Assembly: GCF_031458255.1 (NCBI RefSeq)
Contig: NZ_JAVDYC010000001.1
Coordinates: forward strand, 6,395,001-6,459,000
Length of the DNA: 64,000 nt
Reading direction: 5' to 3'
Source of the DNA: Catenuloplanes niger
GTDB lineage: Bacteria > Actinomycetota > Actinomycetes > Mycobacteriales > Micromonosporaceae
Shown one piece after another: positions 51,040 through 59,382 of the stretch. The notes below the pieces were generated by a model, which searched no databases, was not told where the DNA came from, and was given only the letters and a program-made list of their open reading frames with translations. Position 1 is the stretch's first letter. Every line of letters begins with the position of its first letter. Made by a program: the position numbers and the translations under genes.

Positions 51040-51951
51040 ATGTTGATCCTCGGAGAGATTCATACCGGACTGTTGCGTCACCCCACCTCGGTCACCACGG
51101 GTGTGGCACGGGACCTGCTCGACCTGGTCGCCGGTGAACCGGTGCGGGTGTCCGAGCGGCCGATCTCCTGCGCGTGGTCACCCGACCTGATCACCGGCGT
51201 GGACTGCCCGCTCGCCGGCACGTCCGGCCGGGCCGTCGGGACGGTCCGGCACTGCGCCGTCCTCACCGGCGGCTGCGTGGTGCAGGCGTCGGCGTACACG
51301 ACGGTCGATCCCGCGACCGAGGCGCGGCGCCTGCCGTGGTCGCACTACATCTCGCGCCCCGGCCACGTGGAGGTGCTGGCGAAGACGCCGCCGGCCGGCC
51401 TCGCCGACGCCTTCCTGGCCGGCGAGCGCGGGCCGGGCGCGCTCGACCTCGGCGGCATCTGCGCCCGCACGATCGACCGGGTGCAGGCCTCGCCGCGGCT
51501 CGACCGGCGGGTGGCGCTCCGGGTGCCGCGCACCCGGTTCCGCTGGGCCGCCACCGTGGGGCCGGACCGGGTGGACCTGCTGGTCGACGACGGTGACCTG
51601 CGCACGCTTCGGCTCGCGCTGCCCGAGCTGCCGGCCGGCCGGATCGCCGACCTGTGCGCGGACATCGCACGGCACGACTGGCTGCTCAGCTCGCTGATCG
51701 AGGTGATCGGCGCGAGCGCGCTCGGCGTCCGGGCCCGAGAGGAGACGCTGCCCCGGCTGGCCCCGGCGATTGACACGCTGCTCCACCTGTGGATGCCCGC
51801 GGCCCGGCTGGACGGCGGAATGGCTGCGGTCTGGGAGTCGCTGGAGCTGCGGCCCGGCTTCACCCGGCAGTGGGAGACGCTGGTCGCCCGCATCCGCGAC
51901 CAGCTCTCGGTCGGCACGGTCGAGGCACTGTCGGCCGGGGTGCGTGTCTGA
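51040..51951 (+). CDS. SCO2521-family protein
   Basis: 303 residues; the ATG at 51040 follows AAGGA. The sequence MLILGEIHTGLLRHPTSVT opening, with SWDPDLITGVDCPLAG-like and ARTIDRVQASPRLDRRVALRVPR segments, is what I know from the SCO2521 family, which travels with SCO2522-SCO2525 in Streptomyces and relatives. No enzymatic motif is seen; it looks like a mixed alpha/beta soluble protein. It is coupled to the next gene by a 1-nt overlap (TGATG). The rest of the family cluster runs convergently on the other strand (52876-57387). Function unknown. Confidence 0.8.
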   Translation: MLILGEIHTGLLRHPTSVTTGVARDLLDLVAGEPVRVSERPISCAWSPDLITGVDCPLAGTSGRAVGTVRHCAVLTGGCVVQASAYTTVDPATEARRLPWSHYISRPGHVEVLAKTPPAGLADAFLAGERGPGALDLGGICARTIDRVQASPRLDRRVALRVPRTRFRWAATVGPDRVDLLVDDGDLRTLRLALPELPAGRIADLCADIARHDWLLSSLIEVIGASALGVRAREETLPRLAPAIDTLLHLWMPAARLDGGMAAVWESLELRPGFTRQWETLVARIRDQLSVGTVEALSAGVRV

Positions 51952-52892
51952 TGCAGGCCACGGTCCGAAATCGCGTCGTACGGACGGCTGTCGTAGCAGT
52001 CGTCGTGGGGGCCTTCACCTACCTGGTCACCGACTATCTGAACCAGCCGCAGGCACTCGCGATCACGCTGTCCATTCTCATCGGAAGCGTGACGTTGATC
52101 AGTCAGTTCCTGATCGAGTTCGAGCAGCGGCTCGCGGCCGTCGAGCAGTCCGTGCAGAGCAATGCGCTGAGCATGAAGAACTCGATGCGCGACTCTTTCT
52201 CAAAGATCAATGAAGCGACCGACCTGTTCGCGCGGGTCGAGGCCTCCCCGTTACCGACCGATCTCGTCACACAACTGGTCCGGGACGCGACGCAGATAGC
52301 GACGGACTCGCCGCCGCTCGTGTACGACTTCTTCACGCAGGAGATCACGAGAACGTCCGACGTCCTGCGGAAACTCGGCAGGGGCGGTGAGGTGACCTAC
52401 GACGGTGAGGATCGCGACTGGCTGCTCGGCCTCACTCGTCACGCGCGCATCGGCATCGACGCGATCAGCCTGACCCTGGTGGACCGGGGGTTGTGGACCA
52501 GCGAGATCGGTCAGCGCTACCTACAGGTCCAGCACAGCGCCGTGGAGCGGGGAGCGGTGGTCCGCCGCATTTTTGTGATCGACCGCCCCAGCGACGGCAT
52601 CGACCCCGAGGTGCGTGAGGCGTGCGAGGCGCAGAGCCGGATCGGCATCAGGGTCCGACTGCTCGACCGCACCCGAATTCCCGCTACGCTGCGCGTGTTC
52701 GGACTCGGCTTCATCGTCTTCGACGATCTGCTGAGCTACGAGATCATCGCGCCCGCACCGCTGGAGGACACGGCCCGTTCGACGATCGCGGAGACTCGGC
52801 TGTCGCTGCTTCCCACCCGGGTGCGCGACCACGCCCGGATCTACCGGGAGCTGTGGGAGCTGGCGTCCGAGATGCCTACGCCCGTGAGGTGA
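51951..52892 (+). CDS. Two-TM coiled-coil membrane protein of the SCO252x cluster
   Basis: 313 residues. Two TM helices at about 9-28 and 35-57 are followed by a short coiled coil (EQRLAAVEQSVQSNALSMKN). The soluble C-terminal domain has RIFVIDRPSDGIDPEVREAC and then LRVFGLGFIVFDDLLSYEII, a pattern reminiscent of phospholipase-D-like/effector-control domains but without HKD motifs. Only this gene and the SCO2521-type gene are on the plus strand; its last 17 bp overlap the end of the convergent SCO2522-type gene. I do not recognise a named family. Codon use is a little less G+C-rich than that of its neighbours. Confidence 0.65.
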   Translation: MQATVRNRVVRTAVVAVVVGAFTYLVTDYLNQPQALAITLSILIGSVTLISQFLIEFEQRLAAVEQSVQSNALSMKNSMRDSFSKINEATDLFARVEASPLPTDLVTQLVRDATQIATDSPPLVYDFFTQEITRTSDVLRKLGRGGEVTYDGEDRDWLLGLTRHARIGIDAISLTLVDRGLWTSEIGQRYLQVQHSAVERGAVVRRIFVIDRPSDGIDPEVREACEAQSRIGIRVRLLDRTRIPATLRVFGLGFIVFDDLLSYEIIAPAPLEDTARSTIAETRLSLLPTRVRDHARIYRELWELASEMPTPVR

Positions 52893-53847
52893 AGACGTAG
52901 TCGATGCGGTCGACGACCTCGGCCGGCAGCGGGATGCCCTCCGCGGCCGCGCGCGCCGCGACCTGCTCGGCCACGTCGCGCTGGACCGCCACCTGGCTCA
53001 GGATCACCCGTACCGCGGTCTCGATCTCGATGAACCGGGTGTCCAGCACCGAGGCGGTGCGGAACGCGGCGAACGGCGCGGCCCGCGGCTCCCACTGGAT
53101 CACGGCCGGCATCTCGTGCCAGGACGCCGGCAGGTCCGCGCGGGTGGCCGGTTCCGGTCGCCAGACCGGCTCGCCGTGGTCGCGCAGCAGGCCCAGCCGG
53201 AGCAGCTGCCAGACCGCGGCCAGGAACGGGCACGCCCACAGCCGGCCGGTCTTGCGCTCCTGCCAGATCTCCACGTCGACGTAGATCGAGTGGTTCTTCA
53301 CCGCGTTCTGCCGGGGCGGTTGCCAGCCGCGGGCCGCGTCCATCGCCTCGGACGCGGCCGTGCCGGTGGACGGCGGCTCCCCGTTGGCCAGCCAGCCGCT
53401 CTGGTGCGTGGGCGGGCGGGAACCGTTCGTGCCGCGCGGCGGGTCGGCGACCAGCCGGCCCTCCACGATGCGGGCCACCTCGACGCCGTCCGCGGTCGCG
53501 CACGCGGACTCGCGCGCGATGTAGTCGATCCGCAGGCCGGCCTCGTCCGCGGCGGCGGCCAGCTCCGGGAGCACGTCGGCGGGCGAGCCGAACGGCGCGA
53601 AGTAGTCGTCGATCAGGAAGCAGGTGCTGATCCGGGTGGCCTGGCCGGGACGGCTGTCCGCCTCCATCCGGCGCAGCGCGTCCGCCCACGGCCGGACCCG
53701 GCGGAACTGCGCGCGCAACCGCTCCGGCCCGGCCGCGAAGTCCTCCATGTAGAGGTGGCCCAGCTCGATCGAGAGGTGGGCGAGCGGCGTCGACCGTACC
53801 CTCGGCGTCGCGGTCGTCTCGGTGTAGGTCACCTCCGGGACGGTCAC
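52876..53847 (-). CDS. SCO2522-family protein
   Basis: 323 residues from the GTG at 53847, which overlaps the P-loop gene's stop as GTGA (4 nt). Family-like segments: HLSIELGHLYMEDFAAGPERL, RISTCFLIDDYFAPFGSPAD, IDYIARESACA, then ENHSIYVDVEIWQERKTG-type and WACPFLAAVWQLLRLGLLRD in the second half. STCFLIDDYF is the most conserved-looking block, with two adjacent Asp that could bind a metal (inference). The C-terminus contains a helical repeat ending RIDYVFTSRA. The enzymatic function, if any, is unknown. Last gene of the minus-strand operon. Confidence 0.8.
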   Translation of the reverse strand: MTVPEVTYTETTATPRVRSTPLAHLSIELGHLYMEDFAAGPERLRAQFRRVRPWADALRRMEADSRPGQATRISTCFLIDDYFAPFGSPADVLPELAAAADEAGLRIDYIARESACATADGVEVARIVEGRLVADPPRGTNGSRPPTHQSGWLANGEPPSTGTAASEAMDAARGWQPPRQNAVKNHSIYVDVEIWQERKTGRLWACPFLAAVWQLLRLGLLRDHGEPVWRPEPATRADLPASWHEMPAVIQWEPRAAPFAAFRTASVLDTRFIEIETAVRVILSQVAVQRDVAEQVAARAAAEGIPLPAEVVDRIDYVFTSRA

Positions 53848-54761
53848 AGGCCCTCCCAGGCGGTGTCGTCGACGATCCGCTTCGCCAGCGCGTCGAGCGC
53901 GTCCACGGTCTGCTGGTTGGCCGCGTGCCGCTCCCACACGTCGCCGTCCGTGAGCAGCTGCTCGCGCCACTGCAGCACCGGGTCGAGCGGGATCTGGCCG
54001 AGCATCAGCGTGCGCCCGACCCGCTCCCGGGCGGCCTGCCGCTGCAGCTCCTGGTTGCACGCGTCCACCCAGGCCAGCTGCTCGGGGCGGAGCCCGGCGT
54101 AGTCCGGCGACCTCGGGTCGACCACCGCGGTCCGCACGAAGCGCACCGAGTTCGCCAGCTGCCGGGGGTCGTGGCCGCGGTCCTCGCCGATCCGCAGGAT
54201 GCCCCGGGCACCGTAGACCAGGCTCGCCGCGGCGCCGATGTGCTGGCTGGTCCACCGGTGGAAGACCAGCCACCGGTGCCGCAGATGTGCCAGCTCGGCG
54301 CGCGCGGTCGCGGCCAGCGCGATGTCGATCGCGTACGACCGGCCCGCGCTCAGGTCGATCAGGCAGAGGTCGAACTCCTCATCCAGCCGGAGGAACAGCT
54401 CCGCGCACCGGTCGACGATCTCACCGGTCGACGCGAACTCACCGCCGCCGGCGTCGCCCGGGTAGAGCATCAGCCGGCCCGCCCCGGCCGGCCGGCTGCG
54501 CAGGCTCGGCCGCTGCGACTCGGTCCACACGTTCAGCCGGCGCGGCGACGCGCTCTGGCCGCGCAGGTAGGAGTGCATGCCGTCGAACTCCACCCCGGCC
54601 TGCGCCGCCGAGATCTGGAAGATCGCGCCCGCGGTCGGCGAGCCGAAGTCGAAGTCGAGGTAGCAGGCGTCGCCGCCCTGCAACGCGTGCCGGTAGACCA
54701 CGTTGCTGCTGGTCACCGAGCGTCCGGTGCCGCCCTTGTCGGACGTGGCGAAAACGAGCAT
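53844..54761 (-). CDS. SCO2523-family variant P-loop ATPase (MinD/ParA-like)
   Basis: 305 residues. It starts LVFATSDKGGTGRSVTSSNV: a deviant Walker A like that of ParA/MinD (KGGTGK), except that the usual second lysine is Arg (KGGTGRS). Switch/Walker B region: FDLCLIDLSAGRSYAIDIAL. The ATG is 1 nt from the stop of the SCO2524-type gene upstream, and its end overlaps the SCO2522-type gene, so expression is tightly coupled. ParA-like proteins use ATP-dependent dimerisation to position cargo on membranes or DNA; whether the Arg variant hydrolyses ATP is open. Confidence 0.82.
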   Translation of the reverse strand: MLVFATSDKGGTGRSVTSSNVVYRHALQGGDACYLDFDFGSPTAGAIFQISAAQAGVEFDGMHSYLRGQSASPRRLNVWTESQRPSLRSRPAGAGRLMLYPGDAGGGEFASTGEIVDRCAELFLRLDEEFDLCLIDLSAGRSYAIDIALAATARAELAHLRHRWLVFHRWTSQHIGAAASLVYGARGILRIGEDRGHDPRQLANSVRFVRTAVVDPRSPDYAGLRPEQLAWVDACNQELQRQAARERVGRTLMLGQIPLDPVLQWREQLLTDGDVWERHAANQQTVDALDALAKRIVDDTAWEGL

Positions 54762-54762
54762 G

Positions 54763-56613
54763 TCACACCGGCTCGGCGGTGGCCTCGCGCGCGGCGGCGA
54801 GGCGGTCGAGCCGGATGAGCACGTCCTCGGCCAGCGCCTTGGCGCTGCCCGGCCGCTGCCGCAGGATCCGGCGGGCGCGCTGGAGCTGGCGGTTGACCTG
54901 TTCCAGCTCGGTGCGCAGCCGTTCGCCGCGCTGCGCGAGACCGTTGAGCTGCTCCTGGTCGTACAGGTGCTCGGCCTCGATCAGCAGGTCGGCGGCGATG
55001 TCGGTGAGCCGCTCGCTGCGCGGTGGCGAGCTGCGGATCACCTGGGCGGCCTGGATCAGGCAGTCGACCACGCGCTTCGTGTAGTACCAGGAGGGGAGCG
55101 TGTGCGTGACGTCGAGGTCGAACACCCGGGACGGGTCGTCCCACAGGTTCGCGGCGCGGTCGTCGGTCAGCCGGCGGTCGGTGAGGTGCCGCCACACGTC
55201 GCCGGCCAGCGACGTGGCGCTCTGCCGGGCCGCGTTGTCGGAGAGCAGGCCGGCGAGGTGCACCGTGCGCTTGAGCAGCACCGGCGCGAAGTCCGACGCG
55301 ACCCACCCGAGCTGCGGCCCGCCGACCTTCTCGCTGCCGACCAGCAGGAAGGTCTCACCGGGACGGTGCAGGCGGATCGCCGGGTCATCCGCGAACGGGC
55401 GGCGGGTGATCCGGCTGCGGTTGGCCAGTTCGTCCAGTACGGTGCCGACCCGGGCGAGGTCGGCGTCGGACGCCCGTCGGGTGATCAGGTCCTGCATCAC
55501 CATGCCGCTGATCAGCAGGCTGAAGTAGTCGGACTGCTGACCGTCGGTCGCAGCCCATGGAAGATCTTCCAGCGGCCATCGGCCCGAGCCGAATGTCGCG
55601 ATGACGGACCAGTACGACTGGGTGAGATCCCAGCGCAGCTGCAACGCCTGCGCGAGGCGCAGCTGCTCCTCGTTGAGCAGGCCGAGCAGCCGGGTGCGCT
55701 CGGAGAACAGCGACCGGATAGCGTCGAGCGCGACCACCGTGAAATACAGGTACGGCTTCGGCTCGGCCACGCCGGCGGGCTGCCGCCCGATCTGGTCCTT
55801 TCCCTCGATCGGTGGCGCGTTCTCCACCAGGCCCCAGGACCATCCGCACTCGAACAGCCGGTGCGGGTTGTCGAGCAGGCTGCCCTCCTCGGCACCGGAA
55901 CCGATCGTGACGTCGTCCCGGAGGCGGGCGTTGATCTCCCGCAGCGAGAGCCGGAGCTGTTCCACGACCTGCCGCTCCGGCAGCCGGCTCTGATTGGTGG
56001 TCTTCAGCAGTTGCCGGCCCTGCTCGTCGCTGGTGTCGAAGACGTTGACCGCGAAGCTGCGCAGCAGGCCGACCATGGCGGCGGTGAGCCGGGTGCCGGC
56101 CATCTGCTCGAGCCGGTCGACCTGCTGCCGCAGCGTCTCCCGGGTGACCACCGCGCGGAACGTCTTGGCGAAACCGATCGTCGCGAGCATCAGCGTCACC
56201 GAGATCGAGAACGAGTCGACCACGTCGAGACCGCGCTGTTCGGGTTTGATCTCGTCGACCGCGCTCGGGTCGGCCGCGGTGAAGTACGTGTCGCCGGCGA
56301 ACACCGGCGTGCCGTCCGGCGCGGTGTACTTCTCCAGGTACTCCGTGATCAGCTGGACCAGCCGTCTCGGCACCTCGAGGTGATCGCCGAGCGCGGCCAG
56401 CGAGCCGATGACGTCGTCCTCGGTCTCGTCCGGCCGGTCGATGCGGAACGTGGGCACGTCCGCGGCCGGTGACATGATGCAGAGCAGCTGCTCCGCGTCA
56501 CTGATCGAGTTGCTGCCGTCGCGACCGCCCCAGCGCCACTCGGCACCGCCACCGGAGTAGCTGGCGAATGCCCGCCAGACCTCCAGAAGGTGCTGGCGAG
56601 GTTGGACATCCAT
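54763..56613 (-). CDS. SCO2524-family protein
   Basis: 616 residues. No catalytic motif is visible. N-terminus VWRAFASYSGGGAEWRWGGR, DGSNSISDAEQLLCIMSPA and VPTFRIDRPDETEDDVIGSL is the part I associate with the SCO2524 family. The rest is mostly helical, with a Gln/Arg-rich C-terminal helix (ELEQVNRQLQRARRILRQRP) likely to form a coiled coil. It is the largest protein of the cluster and may be a scaffold (inference). Its start lies 9 bp from the methyltransferase stop, and its stop is next to the P-loop gene start. Confidence 0.8.
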   Translation of the reverse strand: MDVQPRQHLLEVWRAFASYSGGGAEWRWGGRDGSNSISDAEQLLCIMSPAADVPTFRIDRPDETEDDVIGSLAALGDHLEVPRRLVQLITEYLEKYTAPDGTPVFAGDTYFTAADPSAVDEIKPEQRGLDVVDSFSISVTLMLATIGFAKTFRAVVTRETLRQQVDRLEQMAGTRLTAAMVGLLRSFAVNVFDTSDEQGRQLLKTTNQSRLPERQVVEQLRLSLREINARLRDDVTIGSGAEEGSLLDNPHRLFECGWSWGLVENAPPIEGKDQIGRQPAGVAEPKPYLYFTVVALDAIRSLFSERTRLLGLLNEEQLRLAQALQLRWDLTQSYWSVIATFGSGRWPLEDLPWAATDGQQSDYFSLLISGMVMQDLITRRASDADLARVGTVLDELANRSRITRRPFADDPAIRLHRPGETFLLVGSEKVGGPQLGWVASDFAPVLLKRTVHLAGLLSDNAARQSATSLAGDVWRHLTDRRLTDDRAANLWDDPSRVFDLDVTHTLPSWYYTKRVVDCLIQAAQVIRSSPPRSERLTDIAADLLIEAEHLYDQEQLNGLAQRGERLRTELEQVNRQLQRARRILRQRPGSAKALAEDVLIRLDRLAAAREATAEPV

Positions 56614-56622
56614 CCCGGCTGC

Positions 56623-57387
56623 TCACTTCCTGTGAGACGCGCTGCCTCTACCCGCGAAACCCGTTACGACGATCATTCCTTTGTAGCCGTCGCGGAGTGT
56701 CGTGTCGTCCACCGTGTGGACACTGACATTATGGGTCAGCCCCGCAACGCAGCGCTCGATGTCGTACTCGTCCACGGCCAGCGCGGGAAACTCCAGCGCG
56801 CCGACCTGGTAACCCTGGGAATCCTTCATGAAGGCGGCGGCAAATGGGGCGAACCGCTTCAGCGAGCCCAGGAAGTTGCGAGTGGCCCGTTCGAACTCGT
56901 GCCGGTTCTGCGTGATCGACTCGGCGACGAAGAACATCGTCCCCATGTCGAACGCGCCGTCCTGCGGCAGTGTGAAGACATTGCCGGCGACGATCTCGGT
57001 GCGGCCGCTGATCGCGGTGCTGGGATCAGTGATCACGTCGTAGGCCGGGCGGCCGGTGCGCAGCCGAGCGGTGAATTCGGCCCAGATCGGGCTGGGTGAC
57101 GCCTGCTGGCGCGCGAGCCACGCGCGGTTCGTGCGCGCCCGCTCGAACAGCGTCACCCGATCGGCCCAGGGCAGCATGGACAGCGCGGGGTAGAGATTCG
57201 CGCCGGTGCCGACGTCGATCGCACGGCCGTGCCGGCGCAGCTGGGATGAGGAGAAGAACGCGCCGAGATGATCAATAATTTCGGCGTCAGCTCGCCGGAC
57301 GCTGTCATAGTTATGCGTGAAGTAGAAGTCAGAGTCGAATGCATCCCATGCCCACTCCGAATTCGACCGAGTCTGCGCATCAGTCAT
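56623..57387 (-). CDS. SCO2525-family SAM-dependent methyltransferase
   Basis: 254 residues from the ATG at 57387 (MTDAQTRSNSEWAWDAFDSD). SAM-binding motif I: AIDVGTGANLYPALSMLP, followed by acidic strand VTLFERARTNRAWLARQ and EIVAGNVFTLP. FDMGTMFFVAESITQNRHEF is the catalytic-side motif. First gene of the minus-strand operon methyltransferase - SCO2524 - P-loop - SCO2522. The SD-like GAGGGAG lies about 12 nt before the ATG, a rather long spacing. The target of methylation (protein, lipid or small molecule) is unknown. Confidence 0.82.
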   Translation of the reverse strand: MTDAQTRSNSEWAWDAFDSDFYFTHNYDSVRRADAEIIDHLGAFFSSSQLRRHGRAIDVGTGANLYPALSMLPWADRVTLFERARTNRAWLARQQASPSPIWAEFTARLRTGRPAYDVITDPSTAISGRTEIVAGNVFTLPQDGAFDMGTMFFVAESITQNRHEFERATRNFLGSLKRFAPFAAAFMKDSQGYQVGALEFPALAVDEYDIERCVAGLTHNVSVHTVDDTTLRDGYKGMIVVTGFAGRGSASHRK

Positions 57388-57837
57388 GACTGACTGTAAC
57401 TCCCTCGTTGGGCTGAGTATTTGCCCTTGGTTTGTGCTCGTTTCCGGCAAATCGACGAGGCTCGTTCGTGGAGCGTCTCTGTGGCGCGGAGTGGGCAACG
57501 AATCTGTGACTGTCGCGTGGTGTATTGCCCGGCGGCGTGGACAGAATGCCTCGATTGTACGCCATCCGGGGGGTCGGCTCATGGATTGCGGCCGGTCGAT
57601 CGTCTTGCTGATCGGTGCTATCGGGTGGGTTCGGTCGGCGGGATTCAGCTTGCCAATTCATGATCTTCGGGAGTGCTCGCGGGTGATCTGGTTCAATTTT
57701 GCTGGTGGAGTCACCCCTGCTGGACGGACGTCGGCCGAATCCGCCGTGGACGTGATGCGGGTGGAGGTCTAGCGTCGGCATTGACCGGAATCGCTTGCCG
57801 CACTTCTAATCGATCTTCGATGACGGGATGGCCGCAG
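57388..57837. promoter_or_regulatory. Divergent promoter region, SCO252x operon and P450
   Basis: About 450 bp between the divergent methyltransferase and P450 genes. It is visibly richer in A+T than the genes on either side (for example TTGCCAATTCATGATC at about 57650). Open frames on both strands through it (57386-57772 plus, 57380-57781 minus) have poor codon bias and no domain, so I take them as non-coding. It most likely contains both promoters. No clear palindrome longer than 6 bp was noticed. Confidence 0.6.
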
Positions 57838-59034
57838 ATGACCGCTCCGCACCTCCGGACCACGCGCACCTGCCCGTTCGCCCCACCCGAGGAGCACGAG
57901 CGGCTGCGCGACCAGGAGACGCCGACGAAGGTCACCATGCCGAACGGGGAGCAGGCCTGGGCGCTCGGCCGGCTCGACCACGTCCGCGCGATGCTGTCCG
58001 ACCCGCGGTTCAGCTCCAACCGCTGGCTCCGCGGCTTCCCCACGCTCACCAAGGACCGCCCGCAGGACGTGCCCGGCCGGCACGCGCGGCGTACCCCGCT
58101 GGTGATGATGGACCCGCCGGAGCACGGCGAGGCCCGGCGCGCCGTCGTCGGCGAGTTCACCGTCCGGCGGATGGAGGCGCTGCGCCCGCGGATCCAGCGG
58201 ATCGTCGACGACCACATCGACGCGATGCTCGCCGGGCCGAACCCGGCCGACCTGGTCACGGCGCTGTCCCTGCCGGTCCCGTCGCTGGTGATCTGCGAGC
58301 TGCTCGGCGTGCCCTACGGGGACCACGACTTCTTCCAGACGTCCTCCGCCACGCTGCTCAGCCTGACCGCGCCGGCCGAGGAGCGCGCGGCCGCGGCCGA
58401 GGCGCTGCACGTCTACCTGGCCGGCCTGATCGCGCGGCGCCGCGAGCAACCGGGCGACGACCTGCTCAGCCGGCAGCTCGCCACGTCGGACGACGTCGAG
58501 GCGCTGGTCTCGCTCGGGTTCCTGCTGCTGCTCGCCGGCCACGAGACCACCGCGAACATGATCTCCCTCGGCGTGGTGGCGCTGCTCGACCACCCCGACC
58601 AGCTCAAGGCGATCACCACGGACCCGTCCCGGACGCCGGCCGCGGTCGAGGAGCTGCTGCGCTACTTCACGATCGCGGAGTTCGCCACGTCCCGGGTCGC
58701 GCGGGAGGACGTCGAGCTGGGCGGCGTGCTGATCCGCGCCGGCGAGGGCGTGGTCACGCTCGGCAACGCGGCGAACCGGGACCCGGCCGCGTTCCCGCAC
58801 GGTGCCGAGCTGGACGTCGAGCGCGGCGCGCGGCACCACATCGCGTTCGGCTTCGGCGCGCACCAGTGCCTGGGCCAGAACCTCGCCCGCCTGGAGCTCC
58901 AGATCGTCTTCGACACGCTGTTCCGCCGCGTCCCGAGCCTGCGCCTGACCGAGCCCGCGGACGGCCTGCCGTACAAGGACGACGCGACGGTCTACGGCCT
59001 CTACCGCCTGCCGGTCACCTGGGACGCGCCATGA
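57838..59034 (+). CDS. Cytochrome P450
   Basis: About 398 residues; the ATG at 57838 gives MTAPHLRTTRTCPFAPPEEH. Motifs: I-helix LLLLAGHETTANMIS, K-helix ExxR in VEELLRYFTIAEFATSR, and the heme-thiolate loop FGFGAHQCLGQNLARLEL with the cysteine ligand. A bacterial class I monooxygenase that receives electrons from the ferredoxin encoded immediately after it (4-nt overlap). The substrate is unknown; PFAPPEEHERLRDQETPTKVTMPNG at the start resembles CYP105/CYP107-like actinomycete enzymes of secondary metabolism or xenobiotic oxidation. Confidence 0.95.
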   Translation: MTAPHLRTTRTCPFAPPEEHERLRDQETPTKVTMPNGEQAWALGRLDHVRAMLSDPRFSSNRWLRGFPTLTKDRPQDVPGRHARRTPLVMMDPPEHGEARRAVVGEFTVRRMEALRPRIQRIVDDHIDAMLAGPNPADLVTALSLPVPSLVICELLGVPYGDHDFFQTSSATLLSLTAPAEERAAAAEALHVYLAGLIARRREQPGDDLLSRQLATSDDVEALVSLGFLLLLAGHETTANMISLGVVALLDHPDQLKAITTDPSRTPAAVEELLRYFTIAEFATSRVAREDVELGGVLIRAGEGVVTLGNAANRDPAAFPHGAELDVERGARHHIAFGFGAHQCLGQNLARLELQIVFDTLFRRVPSLRLTEPADGLPYKDDATVYGLYRLPVTWDAP

Positions 59035-59231
59035 CGAAGATCCACGCGGACACGAGCCGGTGCATCGGCGCTGGTCAGTGCGTGCTGACCGACCCGGACG
59101 CGTTCGACCAGGACGACGCGGCGGGCATCGTGATCGTCCTGCGTCCCGAGCCGCCGGACGACGCGGCGGTCACGCGCGCCCGGCAGGCGGTCCTGATCTG
59201 TCCCAGCCAGGCGCTGTCGTTGGAGCAATGA
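59031..59231 (+). CDS. 3Fe-4S ferredoxin, redox partner of the P450
   Basis: 66 residues. Cysteine pattern SRCIGAGQC (Cys-x5-Cys) and later LICPSQAL (Cys-Pro) gives three ligands, as in single [3Fe-4S] ferredoxins that serve actinomycete P450s. The start ATG overlaps the P450 stop (ATGA), so the two are coupled. No reductase gene is adjacent; a distant flavoprotein must supply electrons. Confidence 0.95.
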   Translation: MTKIHADTSRCIGAGQCVLTDPDAFDQDDAAGIVIVLRPEPPDDAAVTRARQAVLICPSQALSLEQ

Positions 59232-59243
59232 CGAACCGATGTG

Positions 59244-59329
59244 CCCGCTCCCGGCGGGCCGAGTGCCGCATGCTCCCGCGGGCACCGGTCGTCGCTGGCG
59301 CTCCTCCCTGCGGGATCCGAGGGCGCAAG
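59244..59329. repeat. Dispersed 86-bp intergenic repeat, copy B
   Basis: Ungapped match to 31493-31578. It begins 12 bp after the ferredoxin stop codon and contains GCTCCCGCGGGCACCGGTCG as the core. It lies just before a terminator hairpin. Confidence 0.88.
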
Positions 59330-59338
59330 GACGCGAAC

Positions 59339-59376
59339 GGCCCGCTCCGCGTCCTTGGAATCCCGCGGAGCGGGCC
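59339..59376. terminator. Terminator between P450-ferredoxin and the convergent phosphoesterase
   Basis: Perfect 13-bp arms GGCCCGCTCCGCG (59339-59351) and CGCGGAGCGGGCC (59364-59376) with a 12-nt loop, 6 bp from the stop of the convergent gene. It can serve both directions. Confidence 0.87.
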
Positions 59377-59382
59377 GGCCGG

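Noticed and set aside
57380-57781. Overlapping open frames on both strands in the SCO252x/P450 gap
   Set aside because: Codon bias is poor, no domain is seen, and the DNA is A+T-richer promoter-like sequence.
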